NCBI GenBank assembly: GCA_019426215.1 | Contig: CM033393.1 | Location: 6,854,046 to 6,918,045, forward strand | Length of the DNA stretch: 64,000 bases | Reading direction: 5' to 3' | Source: Buddleja alternifolia | Taxonomy: Eukaryota; Streptophyta; Magnoliopsida; Lamiales; Scrophulariaceae | Shown here: piece after piece, positions 43,152 to 55,128 of the stretch | How the letters are laid out: every line of letters begins with the position of its first letter | Position numbering within the stretch: the first letter of the stretch is position 1 | Position numbers and translations under genes: made by a program | The notes under the pieces: generated by a model | Seen by the model: the letters and a program-made list of their open reading frames with translations, nothing else | Told to the model about the DNA's origin: nothing | Database searches by the model: none

Positions 43152-45384
43152 TCAAAGGGTAATTCTAGTTCTTTTTAGGTACCCATTAAAGATTGGGTTC
43201 TTTTACATTAGTAGCGTTAATCTAAAATAGAAATTTAGGAACTCATGTTTATTTGATCTTTATTGAAGGAGGATCAACCTTTTTGGGTTTCACATTGTGA
43301 TGTGTGTGCTTGCAAGGTGTATAATAATATCCTTGATCATAATCATAATCGTCATAAGATTGATAATATGGTCTTAATCTCTGTGAATATTAATGCTGGT
43401 GTTTCCTTGGCGCTTGTCTAGGGTACGCTTTGGGAGCATGACACTTGGTATATAATTCCTTGGGATGGAATCTTTCCTAAGTCTTTTGAACTTTAGGAGG
43501 ATTCTTTTCGTAGGAATCATCTACCCTTTTCTTCCCTTTTTGACCTAACCCGGCTTTGTACCACTTATTTTGCCGCTCACCATAGTCCTTATATTCATAT
43601 AGTGGTTTCCTATTTGAACTGCTCTCAACAAAGGTTACACCTACAGGCGCTTTGCCTTTGCCGTTGTTAGGTGTTGTAACTCGAGACACTTTTGATTTAT
43701 TACCGAATTTATCACATCCCAAACCGATCTTTTAACCAAAAAGTCTAGTTACCTGAGTCAAGTTATCTAGCTTTCTTGACGCTTTGGATAACGATGAGAC
43801 GAGCTGATCTAATTTAGCAAGTTTGGCGATCAGCTCAGCTTCTCTCTTGACTATTCAATCAAGATCACCTTTCAACTGAGAATTTTCAGTCTCTAGTGAT
43901 TTGCATTTCTCAATGCATTGTTGCAGAACTTGCAACTCAGCTTTGAGTGCTGCATTCTCTCTCTTGAGCGCTAAAATTTCATCAAAGTGTTTTTGATATA
44001 ATTTGGCAACCGATCGACAACTATCTCTGTATTGTGACATTTTGTCAAGTAACTCCTCATAAGAAGGTGGAATAGATTTATTATCATTTGCCTCAGATAA
44101 TGAGTTTGTTGTGGCTTTATCATCTCTTGCCATGAGACAAATAAGCGCTGAATCATTTGATGGTTCATCATTATCACTCTCTTCTGACGATTCCTCGTCA
44201 TCTTCAGGTGCAGGAATTGATTGAGATTCTTCTAGCAAACCTTTTTGACGAAGGTCGCTCCTGAATTGGTTTCAATTCATCCGTTCTTGCCTAGATGGCT
44301 TTGGAACAGGAGAATCAGAGCAATTTACCTGGTGGTGTCATGCCTGTCTACAGTTATAACACAAATTAGTTCTCAATTTTTGCTCATAGGTAAATTTTGT
44401 TTTAACCTGGGTCTTGAAACTGTAGGGGCGGAGAAAGGTTGAGGAGGAGATGCTTGATATTGAATTGGCGCTTGAAGCTGCGGTGCTGAATACTAAGGCT
44501 CTTGATGGCTTTGTTGATATGGCGGGGGCGTTCCTTGAGAAGTCTTTCCTTTAGATTTAGGAAACTATGGCTTTCCTTCCCTCTTATACTTCATAAACTT
44601 CTTGAAATTCTTAGCCAACATTGCCACATCTTCTCCCTCAAAAGATTCTGATGATTGCATCTTTAACGCTGAACTACCAATCACAGTGGCAAATAACGCT
44701 CCAGAATCTGTCCCTGAAGTAGATACTTCATTGACCTCACCTTACTCTAACTCAAACGCTTTTAGCTCTTAAAAGCACTCTTGGGGTGTAAAACTATCCA
44801 GACCTTTGGATTCTCTTAGGGCAATTGTCTTAATGAGATATTTGCTTGGCAAACTTCTAAAAATCTTAACTACCACGTCCTTATTCTTAAGAGTCTTTCC
44901 CAAAGATTCAATCTCTGTTGTTAATGTAGTAAACCTGGAGTCCAATTCATCAAGGGATTCATTTGGAATCATCTTGAATTGATCAAATTTCTGCATTGCT
45001 ATAGAGAGCTTGTTCTCTTTAATTTGATCTAAACCCTCAAAGATTTCGGTGAACCTATTCCAGAATTCCTTAGAAGTCTTACATGATTTTATCTTGTTAA
45101 ATAGAGCATCATTCTCACCAATAGCAGAATAGAGAGCATTTCAACCGACATTGTACAGATTTTCTCTATAGCGCTCTTCAGAAGTCCATTCGACTTTTGG
45201 CTTCTCCACATACATATCAGAGGTAGCTTCATCGACCTCTGGCGCTCTGGTGGAAACCTTCATGATTTTGATAGGTCCTGACATCAACCATTTCGTCATC
45301 ACAAGAAGCTAAGAAGGTAAATGCTTTAAGTTTCCATAAGCCATAGTTTGACTCAGTTAACTTTGGCATTTTAGTGAAAGACAT
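43152..45384 (-). pseudogene. Element C gag, decayed
   Basis: Starts at about 45384 (MSFTKMPKLTESNYGLWKLK). Recognisable blocks: FDQFKMIPNESLDELDSRFTT and IFRSLPSKYLIKT at 44770-44996; the zinc knuckle near 44325-44365, broken by a TGA (44338-44340) in place of its Gly codon; the acidic tract and coiled-coil segment at 43855-44238 (AELQVLQQCIEKCKSLETEN); and the basic C-terminal part to about 43165. Stops and frameshifts separate the blocks. Confidence 0.85.
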
Positions 45385-45484
45385 AATATGTATGGAATGA
45401 TTTTTCAAATAAAGCAACTATTTTGGAAAAAAGGATCTAAACAAGCAGTTACGCTCAGAAACGCTAAGGTTTCTACTTCAACAA

Positions 45485-45495
45485 CTCTGATACCA
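45485..45495 (-). promoter_or_regulatory. Primer binding site, element C
   Basis: Minus strand TGGTATCAGAG, two bases from the LTR end, continuing with T where D and E have C. It confirms the minus orientation of C. Confidence 0.88.
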
Positions 45496-45497
45496 CT

Positions 45498-47033
45498 TGT
45501 TGATCCAACGTGGCATACGAAAAGTGTCTAGAAGGGGAGGGGGTTGAGTAGACCCTGAAGTTTTCTCGCTCTTCAAAAATTCATACTTCACAAAATCTTT
45601 TGGACACTTAAAAGCCTAGACGCTTGGACGACTGTCTGGTTGAAGACAGTTTTTATAACGTAACTTAGACTTAAGATCTGAATATTTAACCAAATTAAGG
45701 TATAGCATTCAGCACTTCTATCAGTGTTAGCACAGTGGAAAGATTTTATGTTTTCTTTTATAGAATTTGAGCATCTTAAATTTAACTTAGTTGCTTTTGC
45801 TTATAGGTAAGCGTAAATGTGTTACTTGTATAATTTTATGCAATGAACTGGGAAATATTGAAAGTAATAAAACTATGAAGTAAATAACACAAAGATTGCA
45901 AGGTTTGTTAGGTGATGTAATCCCAACTATGTCCTTCTTCTCCTTTTTCACTTAGAGGAAATCCACTAAGTGATCTTCGAATAATCACACAGAGACTTCT
46001 ACAAGCTAGAGGATAGATAGAACAAAAATTGGCTTGAGCTCCTTAGTCAGACAGATTTCTACTTCAAGAGTCTTTGATCTACTTGCTTCTTTCACCTAGA
46101 AACAATGCAAGCCTTCAACTTCGTCTTCACACAGATTGCGATGTTGGATGGGTTTTCGTCAAGGTGGTGTGTGATAGAAATCAAACAAAAGAATGTCTCA
46201 GTAATAGTGTAAAGTTCTTCTTAAGAAGAGGTTTGAAATATTAATGACTGTCTCAGGGATTTGTGAAAAGCTTGAAGAATGTTGGCTATGGATTTTTGAG
46301 CTTTTCTGAAAGTTTAAGGTTGAGACTTCAATACAACAGAGTTTTGATTTGCAAGCTTGAGTTGTTATTTTGGCTTGTTGTTAAGTCTTATTTATAGAAT
46401 TTCTTGAATAAAATGTCCAGTTTGGCACTAAGTTGAGCGTGTATCTTTCACTTTCGCAAGTGGACAACTTTACGTCCTATATCCCTGAAATTCTACTACA
46501 AAAGTTGATGCAACAGACTCTCTGATTTTGATAGTCCAATAGGAAGGCTTCTTCCATACATCCTGGAATGCTTATCACATTTAATTCCCTTATCAGTACT
46601 TAATGCATATTGGACATTAATGCTCTGATAATATTTGCATTTAACTCCTTGTGGACTTAGGAATAAATTCAGGTGAAATCTGTCTTAATAGACGCTCATT
46701 CAACCTTGAATGATCTTTTGGCTTGTATCTTCACATCAATGCTTGGAGTGGCTTGATGCTCAGATAATTTCTTACAGATCTTCATCTTCATTTAGACTTT
46801 AGACGCTTGATCTTCAGACTTAACTTATGATAGACTCACTCAGAATACTATCAGACGCTCAGTCTTTCAGATACTTAGCCTAACAATCTGGAATAAAAAC
46901 AAAATAAGCCTTATACAAATCTAACGCTCAAAACCTATACAAAATTTCAAATGAAATTTAAACTTACATAATTTGGGTCTAACATAAATCCTAATTGACA
47001 TCATCAAAACATCTAACAAAAATTTTTCTAACA
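45498..47033 (-). repeat. Element C 5' LTR
   Basis: 1,536 bp. On the minus strand it starts TGTTAGAAAAATTTTTGTTAGATG (similar in part to the D start) and ends ATCAACA; U5 keeps GGGTCTACTCAACCCCC and TCTAGACACTTTTCGTATG. A TATA-like box is at 46389-46396. The outer flank at 47034 is (ATT)n, so a target duplication cannot be judged. Confidence 0.88.
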
Positions 47034-47096
47034 ATTATTATTATTATTATTAGATGGTCCTCCAATCAGTGTGCACAATACTCATCATTATTATTA
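47034..47096. repeat. (ATT)n tract and short repeated segment
   Basis: An ATT run followed by AGATGGTCCTCCAATCAGTG and ACTCATCA. Nearly the same combination recurs on the other side of the MITE at 47620-47680 (AGATAGACCTCCAATCAATC, ACTCATCA), so the MITE lies between two copies of a ~60-bp direct repeat. Confidence 0.7.
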
Positions 47097-47602
47097 GGAA
47101 AAATTGCATTTTTCGTCCCAAAATTTTTTTCTAGTTCAACTTTGGTCCAATTCGTTAGAAATATCTCACATTTAGTCCTAAAATTTTCAAAATGTCTCAC
47201 ATTTAGTCCCAACTGAAGTTTCCATCAAAAATTTGACGGTCAACTTTGTTAGTCAAACTTTTGACTGGTTTTTTGGGGGAGAATCCATGAATGAATGCAC
47301 TCACATACATTATATTCATTATCACGATATTTGTATTCAATATCACGTGTCACTGATGTACAAAGTCTCCCCAAAAAAACTGGTCAAAAAGTTGACTAAC
47401 AGAGTTGACTAACATAGTTGACCGTTAAGTTGACTAACAGAGTTGACTAACATAGTTGACCGTTAAGTTTTGGATGTAAAGTTGTGTTAGAACTAAATGT
47501 GAGATATTTTAAAAGTTATAGGACTAAATGTAAGAAATGTGTAACGAATGATACCAAAATTGAATTAGGGCAAAGTTATGGGACAAAAATTGTAATTTTC
47601 CC
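47097..47602. mobile_element. Foldback MITE with ~110-bp terminal inverted repeats
   Basis: 506 bp. Left end GGAAAAATTGCATTTTTCGT, right end the inverse of GGGAAAATTACAATTTTTGT; inverted similarity continues ~110 bp inwards through TCTCACATTTAGTCC blocks and again in the centre (GACTGGTTTTTTGGGG against CCCCAAAAAAACTGGTC). Flanks TTATTATTA on both sides give a possible 9-bp duplication, weak evidence because they sit in a TTA repeat. A small tandem duplication of a TTGACTAACAGAGTTGAC unit lies near 47395-47465. No coding capacity. Confidence 0.8.
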
Positions 47603-47638
47603 TTATTATTACTATTATTATTATTATTATTATTATTA
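47603..47638 (+). repeat. (TTA)n microsatellite
   Basis: Eleven to twelve TTA units with one C interruption directly after the MITE. Confidence 0.95.
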
Positions 47639-48387
47639 GATAGACCTCCAATCAATCTGCTCAGTACTCATCACCATGTGCGAGTCTTAATCTTAAGTCA
47701 TAACCTGTCAGCTCCAACGTTACCATAAAAGCTTGCGTTTCAAACCTACCAAGTTTCTCTATGGGGATGTTCTCTACTGTGCCCGAACTTATTGCGAATG
47801 ATCAAGTTAACTATACCTATGAAATTAAGGTGAGTGCATTTATTCTTCCAATCAAACTATTCTGATGTCATTCTCATCTTGGCAAAGAGGAGTAATTACT
47901 TGGGCCGCTCGTACATACGTGGTAGGCATTTGGCGAACGTTGCCTTTAGAATACTTAAATTTTGTAGTCATTGTGTATTCTTTGTGATAAGGGCGCAACA
48001 ATAGTCGGTTTTGAGCGAGCGAGTTGATCTCCAGAAATGAACTTGAAAATGTTCAAATTAGAGTGATCCGAAGGATTTGGAAAATTGCATGGTGATTGGT
48101 GCATGCGACAAAAGAATCTCCTTTTGTGTGCTATGTTGCATTTATTTGTTCTTATCTAATGCAATTTGAAATTCCAAAAAAAGAAACTAAGGTACCGCAG
48201 GTGAATAATTTTACCTTCTCAGACTCGACAATTAATAATATTGGGTTAAAGTGGCTACAATAGTTTCAATTCATCTAGGAATTATCCTCCAATGAGGGTA
48301 TCTGAGCATTACATGTCAACTTTTTATAATTGGCAAAAATGCATTTCTAATTTCTTAAAGAGCTTATCAATGATTCAAGTGATAATT
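47639..48387 (+). other. Unassigned DNA with an exon-like segment
   Basis: A short open segment at about 47763-47831 begins ATGGGGATGTTC and ends ATGAAATTAAG before GTGAGT, a good donor-like site; it would encode MGMFSTVPELIANDQVNYTY plus a few residues. The ELIANDQVNYTYEIK part and about 100 bp after it recur at 54140-54310. I do not recognise a product and no convincing next exon was found. The rest (47950-48387) shows no feature. Confidence 0.3.
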
Positions 48388-51300
48388 AAAGCTGAGATTT
48401 TACAACAAATTAGGAGTTTGATTTCGGCAGACGTGTAGATTGTGGTTTGCTCGTGTACGTCGTAATATTTTATAAATAAATAAAGATTGAGGATATATAA
48501 ATATTAATTTGGTATTACTCGATATTCTAATATAATAATATATAATCATGTTGCTAAAAAAAATATTTTTAAAGCAGCACTTATTTCTTTATTAATTTTT
48601 CTCAAATATTTACGACAAAGAAAATAAGTGGATAATAACCAAAGTCTTAAATTTGGGTTTCGGTATAGATATCTGGGTAATAAATTTAAGGATATTTCGA
48701 TAGATTTTTTGAGTATATTCGAAATTTTGGTTTCAATTTTAAAGAAATCATGGAAATTTATAGGCATATTTGGAAATTTACAATCAAACTTTTGGTAACT
48801 TTAATTATCATACTTATGCCTCTTTTACATTAATAACATTCTATATATAATATATGTATAATGAATTTTGTTAAGTAATAAAATCAAAACCTTTTACAAA
48901 AGCTTCACTAATTTTATATTCTGCGGCTCTGAAACTGAATATGTAATTACATTTAAAAAAAAAAGAATAGAAAAAATTGATGTGTTTCTATATCTACCTA
49001 CTCTGTACTAAATGTATAAATTCCTATAATTATTTGCTTACATTGTGAATTGATTACAATATTTTTATTAATATACAATTAAAGTTACATAATACTTTAA
49101 TTCTTTGGTACATATAATGGTAGGCCGTCTTTACTGTTCTAAGGAGTTAGGAGAAGAGGACGTACTATGAAATGAATGCATTAAACTTTCAACCAAATTT
49201 GACGTGTAATTCTCATAATTTTTGTAAGGCAATAATTCGTTTCTCAATGTTTCCATGCTATTTCATTTTCAGAAAATAATTAATGAACATGTTTTACATT
49301 CGGTGTTCAGGACAAGAGTTCACGTATTAATGATGCTACTAATTTAGTATAATAATCCATACAATAATTTATAATTGAAAAATGATAGCAAGAATTATGT
49401 TGAAAGTTAGGCCACAAATAATCTGTGAAAATAAATATGACTTGAAAGTAAAATAATAATCAAAGAGTACCGACAAGTTTAGTAAAAATCATGTGTGGTT
49501 GGGGTGAATGGTTGGCAGGAGTGGACCGACTTGAAATATTATTTTTACATAATAAATCTTTAAAACATATAAAAAAAATTCAAAATTTTGAGAAATTTCG
49601 AGTTACTATGAAACTTTTGAGGGTTTCGGGCTAAATTTTGATGGATATTTAACAACAGTGTTTTATTATTACTTTTAAATTTTGGAAAATTTTGGGTTTT
49701 GGCAAAAATTATGTTTCAATCGAAAGTTCGGAAGATATTTTGCAAAATTGGATCGAAAATGATATTTCACTTCGGAACCCACGAAAACCCGAAATTTCGA
49801 GGTTTCGAGGGAAATTTAAGACCATGATAATAATCAACAAAGTTTCGAACTAGTATTGCTCACAGGTTGAAAACGAGACTTGCACTCTATAAGATCTAAT
49901 GCATATTCTCTTGCTACACGACAGGTTTGTGGTAACTATTCCTACTGGAAAAAATGTCAAGTGACAATATCAAAGTTGTCACTAATTATAAAACTTTAAT
50001 AACAAGAATTATCTTTTTTGTGATAAAAATAAGTTTTACATGTCTGATGGTGACAAAATTTAGAGGTAAAAATATTAAACCCTCTAAACTATTGATTTTT
50101 TTTACACTTTTTTAGAGATACTTTTTTTTTCACTTTACGTCCTGAACCTAAAAAAATTGATATTATTTTATATTTTGGCATATTCCGACAGAATATTCTG
50201 CCAGAGATTCCTTACATGCTTGACAAGTGCCTTTTTTCTGATTAAATTTGTCATTTTAAGTGATTAATTTTGATGAATCACTCTTTTACCCTTAAATTGT
50301 AATATTCTCAATTTGATTTAAGTAAAAATAAAATAAAATAAAGCTGAGATTTTACAACAACAAATTATGTGTTTGATTTCGGCAGACGAGTAGATTGTGG
50401 TTTGCTCGTGTACGTCGTAATTGACTTATTAATAAATAATTATTTTAAATAGTAGATTGCGTATATATATTTATTAATTTGGTATTACTTGATATTCTAA
50501 TATAATAATATATAATCATGTTGCTAAAAAAATGTTCTTAAAGCAGCACTTATATCATTATTAATTTTTCCCAAATATTTACGACAAAGAAAATAAGTGG
50601 ATAATAACCAATGTCTTAAATTTCAGTTTCAGTATAGATATCGGGATAGTAAATTTAAGGAAATTTCGATTGAAATTTCGAGGATATTAGAAATTTTGAT
50701 TTCAATTTTAAAGAAATCATGGAAATTTATAGAAATATTTGGAAATTTACAATCAAACTTTTGGTAATTTTAATTATCATACTTATGCATCTTTTACATT
50801 AATAATATTCTATATATAATATATGTATATTGAATCTTGTTAAATAATAAAATCAAAACCTTTTACAAAAGCTTCACTAATTTTTTCTTCAGCGGCTCTG
50901 AAACTGAATATGTAATTTCATTTAAAAAAAAAGAATAGAAAAAATTGTTGTGTTTCTATATCTACCTACTCTGTAGTAAATGTATAAATTCCTATAATTA
51001 TTAGCTTACATTGTGAATTGATGACTTTATTTTTATTAATATACAATTAAAGTTATATAATACTTTATTTCTTTGGTACATATAATGGTAGGCCGTCTTT
51101 ACTGTTCTAAGGAGTTAGGAGAAGAGGACATACTATGAAATGAATGCATTAACCTTTCAACCAAATTTGACGTGTAATTCTCATAATTTTTGTAAGGCAA
51201 TAATTCGTTTCTCAATGTTTCCATGCTATTTCATTTTCAGAAAATAATTAATGAACATGTTTTACATTCGGTGTTCAGGACAAGAGTTCACGTATTAATG

Positions 51301-54033
51301 ATGCCACTAATTTAGAATAATAATCCATACAATAATTTATAATTGAAAAATGATAGCAAGAATTATGTTGAATGTTAGGCCATAAATAATCTGTGAAAAT
51401 AAATATGACTTGAAATTAAAATAATAATCAAAGTGTACCGACAAGTTTAGTAAAAATCATGTGTGTGGTTGGGGTGAATGGTTGGCAGGTGTGGACCGAC
51501 TTGAAATATTTTTTTACATAATAAATTTTTAAAACTTATAAAAAAAAAATCAAAATTTTGGGAAATTTCGGGTTTCGGGCTAAATTTTGATGGATAATTA
51601 ACAACAGTGTTTTATTATTACTTTTAAATTTTGGGTTTCGGCAAAAATTATGTTTCAATCGAAAGTTCGGAAGATATTTTGCAAAATTGGATCGAAAATG
51701 AGATTTCACATCGAAACCCACGAAAACCCGAAATTTAGAGGTTTCGAGGGAAATTTAAGACCATGATAATAGTCAACAAAGTTTCGAACAAGTATTGCTC
51801 ACTGGTTGAAAACGAGACTTAAACTCTGTAAGATCTAATACATATTCTCTTGCTACACGACAGGTTTGTGGTAACTGTTCTTACTGGAAAAAATGTCAAG
51901 TGACAATATCAAAGTTGTCACTAATAATAAAACTTTAATAACAAGAATTATCTTTTTTGTGACAAAAATAAGTTTTACATGTCTGATGGTGACAAAATTT
52001 AGAAGTAAAAATATTAAACCCTCTAAACTATTGATTTTTTTACACTTTTTTAGAGATACTTTTTTTTTTCACTTACGTCCTGTACTGTACCTAAAAAAAT
52101 TAATATTATTTTATATTTTGGCATATTCCGACAGAATATTCTGCCAGAGATTCCTCACATGCTTGACAAGTGCCTTTTTTATGGTTAAATTTGTCATTTT
52201 AAGTGATTAATTTTGATAAATCACTCTTTTACCCTTAAATTGTAATATTCTCAATTTGATTTAAGTAAAAAAAAAAATTAAAGTTGAGATTTTACAACAA
52301 CAAATTATGTGTTTGATTTCGGCAGACGAGTAGATTGTGGTTTGCTCGTGTACGTCGTAATTGATTTATTAATAAATAATGATTTTAAATAGTAGATTGC
52401 GTATATATAATTATTAATTTGGTATTACTTGATATTCTAATATAATAATATATAATCATGTTGCTAAAAAAAATATTCTTAAAGCAGCACTTATATCATT
52501 ATTAATTTTTCCCAAATATTTACGACAAAGAAAATAAGTGGATAATAACCAATGTCTTAAATTTCGGTTTCGGTATAGATATCGGGGTAGTAAATTTAAG
52601 CAAATTTTGATTGAAATTTCGAGGATATTCAAAATTTTGGTTTCAATTTTAAACAAATCATGGAAATTTATAGAAATATTTGGAAATTTACAATCAAACT
52701 TTTGGTAACTTTAATTATCATACTTATGCATTTTTACATTAATAATATTCTATATATATATATATAATATATGTATATTGAATCTTGTTAAATAATAAAA
52801 TCAAAACCTTTTACAAAAATAAAAGGAGAAGAGGACGTACTATCAAATGAATGCATTAAACTTTCAACCAAATTTGACGTGTAATTCTCATAATTTTTTG
52901 TAAGGCAATAATTCGTTTCTCAATGTTTCCATGCTATTTCATTTTCAGAAAATAATTAATGAACATGTTTTACATTCGGTGTTCAGGCCAAGAGTTCACG
53001 TATTAATGATGCCACTAATTTAGAATAATAATCCATACAATAATTTATAATTGAAAAATGATAGCAAGAATTATGTTGAATGTTAGGCCATAAATAATGT
53101 GTGAAAATAAATATGACTTGAAAGTAAAATAATAATCAAAGTGTACCGACAAGTTTAGTAAAAATCATGTGTGTGGTTGGGGTGAATGGTTGGCAGGTGT
53201 GGACCGACTTGAAATATTATTTTTACATAATAAATTTTTAAAACGTATAAAAAAAATAAATATTTTTCAAAATTTTGGGAAATTTCGAGTTACTATGAAA
53301 CTTTTGGGAAATTTCGGGTTTCGGGCTAAATTTTGATGGATATTTGACAACAGTGTTGTATTATTACTTTTAAATTTTGAGAAATTTTGGGTTTCGTCAA
53401 AAATTGTGTTTCAATCGAAGGTTCGGAAGATATTTTGTAAAATTGGATCGAAAATGAGATTTCACTTCTGAACCCACGAAAACTCAAAATTTCGAGGTTT
53501 CGAGGGAAATTTAAGACCATGATATTAATCAACAAAGTTTCGAACTAGTATTGCTCACAAGTTGAAAACGAGACTTAAACTCTGGAATATCTAATACATA
53601 TTCTCTTACTACGCGATAGGTTTGTGGTAACTATTCCTATTGGAAAAAATGTCAAGTGACAATATCAAAATTGTCACGAATTATAAAACTTTAATAACAA
53701 GAATTTTTTTTTTTGTGACAAAAATAAGTTTTACATGTCTGATGGTGACAAAATTTAGAAGTAAAAATATTAAACCCTCAAAACTATTGATTTTTTTACA
53801 CTTTTTTAGAGATACCTTGTTTTTTTTTCACTTTACGTCTTGAACCTAAAAAAATTGATATTATTTTATATTTTGGCATATTTCGGCAGAATATTCTGCC
53901 AAAGATTCCTCAAATGCTTGACAAGTGCCTTTTTTATGGTTAAATTTGTCATTTTAAGTGATTAATTTTGATGAATCACTCTTTTACCCTTAAATTATAA
54001 TATTCTCAATTTGATTTACGTAAAAAAAAAATA
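48388..54033 (+). repeat. Tandem triplication of a ~1.95-kb non-coding unit
   Basis: Three head-to-tail copies start at 48388, 50340 and 52280 with AAAGYTGAGATTTTACAACA and end with a TAATATTCTCAATTTGATTTA block plus an A-rich run. Spacings are 1,952 and 1,940 bp; the third copy is ~1.75 kb because ~240 bp are missing near 52818. Copies look roughly 95% alike by eye. Inner landmarks per unit: GTAGATTGTGGTTTGCTCG near the start, a TTTCGAGGTTTCGAGGGAAA block, ACTGGAAAAAATGTCAAGTG, and the perfect palindrome CAGAATATTCTG (50189-50200 in unit 1). Small ORFs in the units are AT-rich and not conserved as proteins. Confidence 0.93.
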
Positions 54034-54325
54034 TTATAGTTATTTTTATCTTAAAATTTTAATTAAGTAACTCAATTTTAGAAAATCAAATATTTTTTTC
54101 TCTTCTTCATCAATGCCTTCGTGTGTGAATTAATTGTGAATGATCAAACTAACTATACCTATGAAATTAAGGTGAGTACATTTACTCTTCCAATCTAACT
54201 ATTCTTCCTGTTGTGTCGGCATCTTAAAACGTGATCGAGGTAAGATTCTGATGGTCATACTCAGCTTGGCAAAGAGGGGTAATTACTTTACATACTTGTA
54301 CATGCGTGGTAAGCATTTGATAAAA
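54034..54325 (+). repeat. Second copy of the exon-like segment
   Basis: 54140-54310 repeats 47780-47945: GAATGATCAAACTAACTATA and CCTATGAAATTAAGGTGAGT, then a diverged continuation with a ~45-bp insert, CTTGGCAAAGAGGGGTAATT and a TACATGCGTGGTAAGCATTT stretch. The two copies bracket the triplicated array. The reading ELIVNDQTNYTYEIK is kept. Confidence 0.6.
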
Positions 54326-55128
54326 GAATTTCCTTATGGGGAAATTCCACGCTACCAGGGACGGAGCTAGGAATCATGGTGAGGGGGGGAGGGGCGAGAT
54401 TTTTGTGAGTTTCATTTACCCGGTAGTGAAGGACTGTATGCGGGGTACGGTACGCTATATATATACGAAAAATTGAGGATTAGGTTCAGTAAGAACACTT
54501 TTGACATACTTTGTATTCTATATCTCTTTTTGTTAATAGTGAAATTCTCTTATCCTTTCCCGTGGACGTAGACAATTGCCGAATCACATAGAAATAATAT
54601 TTGATACATTTTTCGTAACTAATTAAATAAAATATAGTTTTAAAACTAAAATAGAAAATTGTCCTAATATTAAATAAAACAAAATATAAAAAGCCTAAGA
54701 AGTAAGTTTGGAGGGGAAAGTTAAAGGAAAAAATTTAAAGTCATAACTCGTAACTCAAATTTATTGGACTGTTGTGAATGATGGATATATACAAAAGTGA
54801 AACTACAATTTAGCTTGATAGTTAGATATATGGGTCGTATATAGTTGTAATCCATTTGAGTTTAAAAGTGGGTTAGCTACTTTACAAATTACCATATATA
54901 TAGGTTATTCTTTAGTTTATTGGGAATGTAAATTAAGTTTGCAATTTTTTAGGGGGGGCGAAATCAAATTTTTTACGTGTGAAAATTGGATTAAATAAAA
55001 ATTGAAAGTCTCTGATTATGCAAGAGTGTGATTAGTAATTTATCATTTCTAGAGCTAGCTTGGAAAGATCCACTTGTTCTTATTCACTGATCAATAATAG
55101 TATTATAATATCATAGAAAAATAACTTC
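54326..55128. other. Unassigned AT-rich DNA with a transposon-like edge
   Basis: No gene. Near 54357 CAGGGACGGAGCTAGGAATC and a G-rich run, and near 54950 another G-run (AGGGGGGGCGAAATC), resemble phrases found at the ends of common plant non-autonomous transposons, but I see no matching inverted end or target duplication. Otherwise AT-rich. Confidence 0.3.

Larger units (their letters stand above)
4412..47033 (-). mobile_element. Element C: old SIRE-like Ty1/copia, minus strand, split by nested insertions
   Basis: Pieces of one element in consistent minus-strand order: 5' LTR 45498-47033, PBS, gag 45384-~43165, protease 43151-42853, a 36-bp piece 42061-42096, pre-integrase 28190-27871, a short piece 11875-11848, integrase/RT/RNase H 11154-8753, spacer, third ORF 7896-4412. 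Taking out the insertions at 42097-42852, 28191-42060, 11876-27870 and 11155-11847 rejoins codons that match elements D and E. Its 3' LTR is not in the window. Many stops and frameshifts show that it is the oldest of the three SIRE-like copies. Confidence 0.88.

Noticed and set aside
51893..52210. 105-codon ORF in the second array unit (also 53640-53843)
   Set aside because: AT-rich; corresponding readings in the other units are shortened or broken, and the DNA resembles transposon subterminal repeats.
48388..54033. CRISPR-like or satellite array
   Set aside because: Only three units of ~1.95 kb with no short repeat-spacer pattern; a tandem triplication, and the DNA is plant.
54357..54960. 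Complete DNA transposon between two G-rich edges
   Set aside because: The edges do not form inverted repeats and no target duplication could be found.
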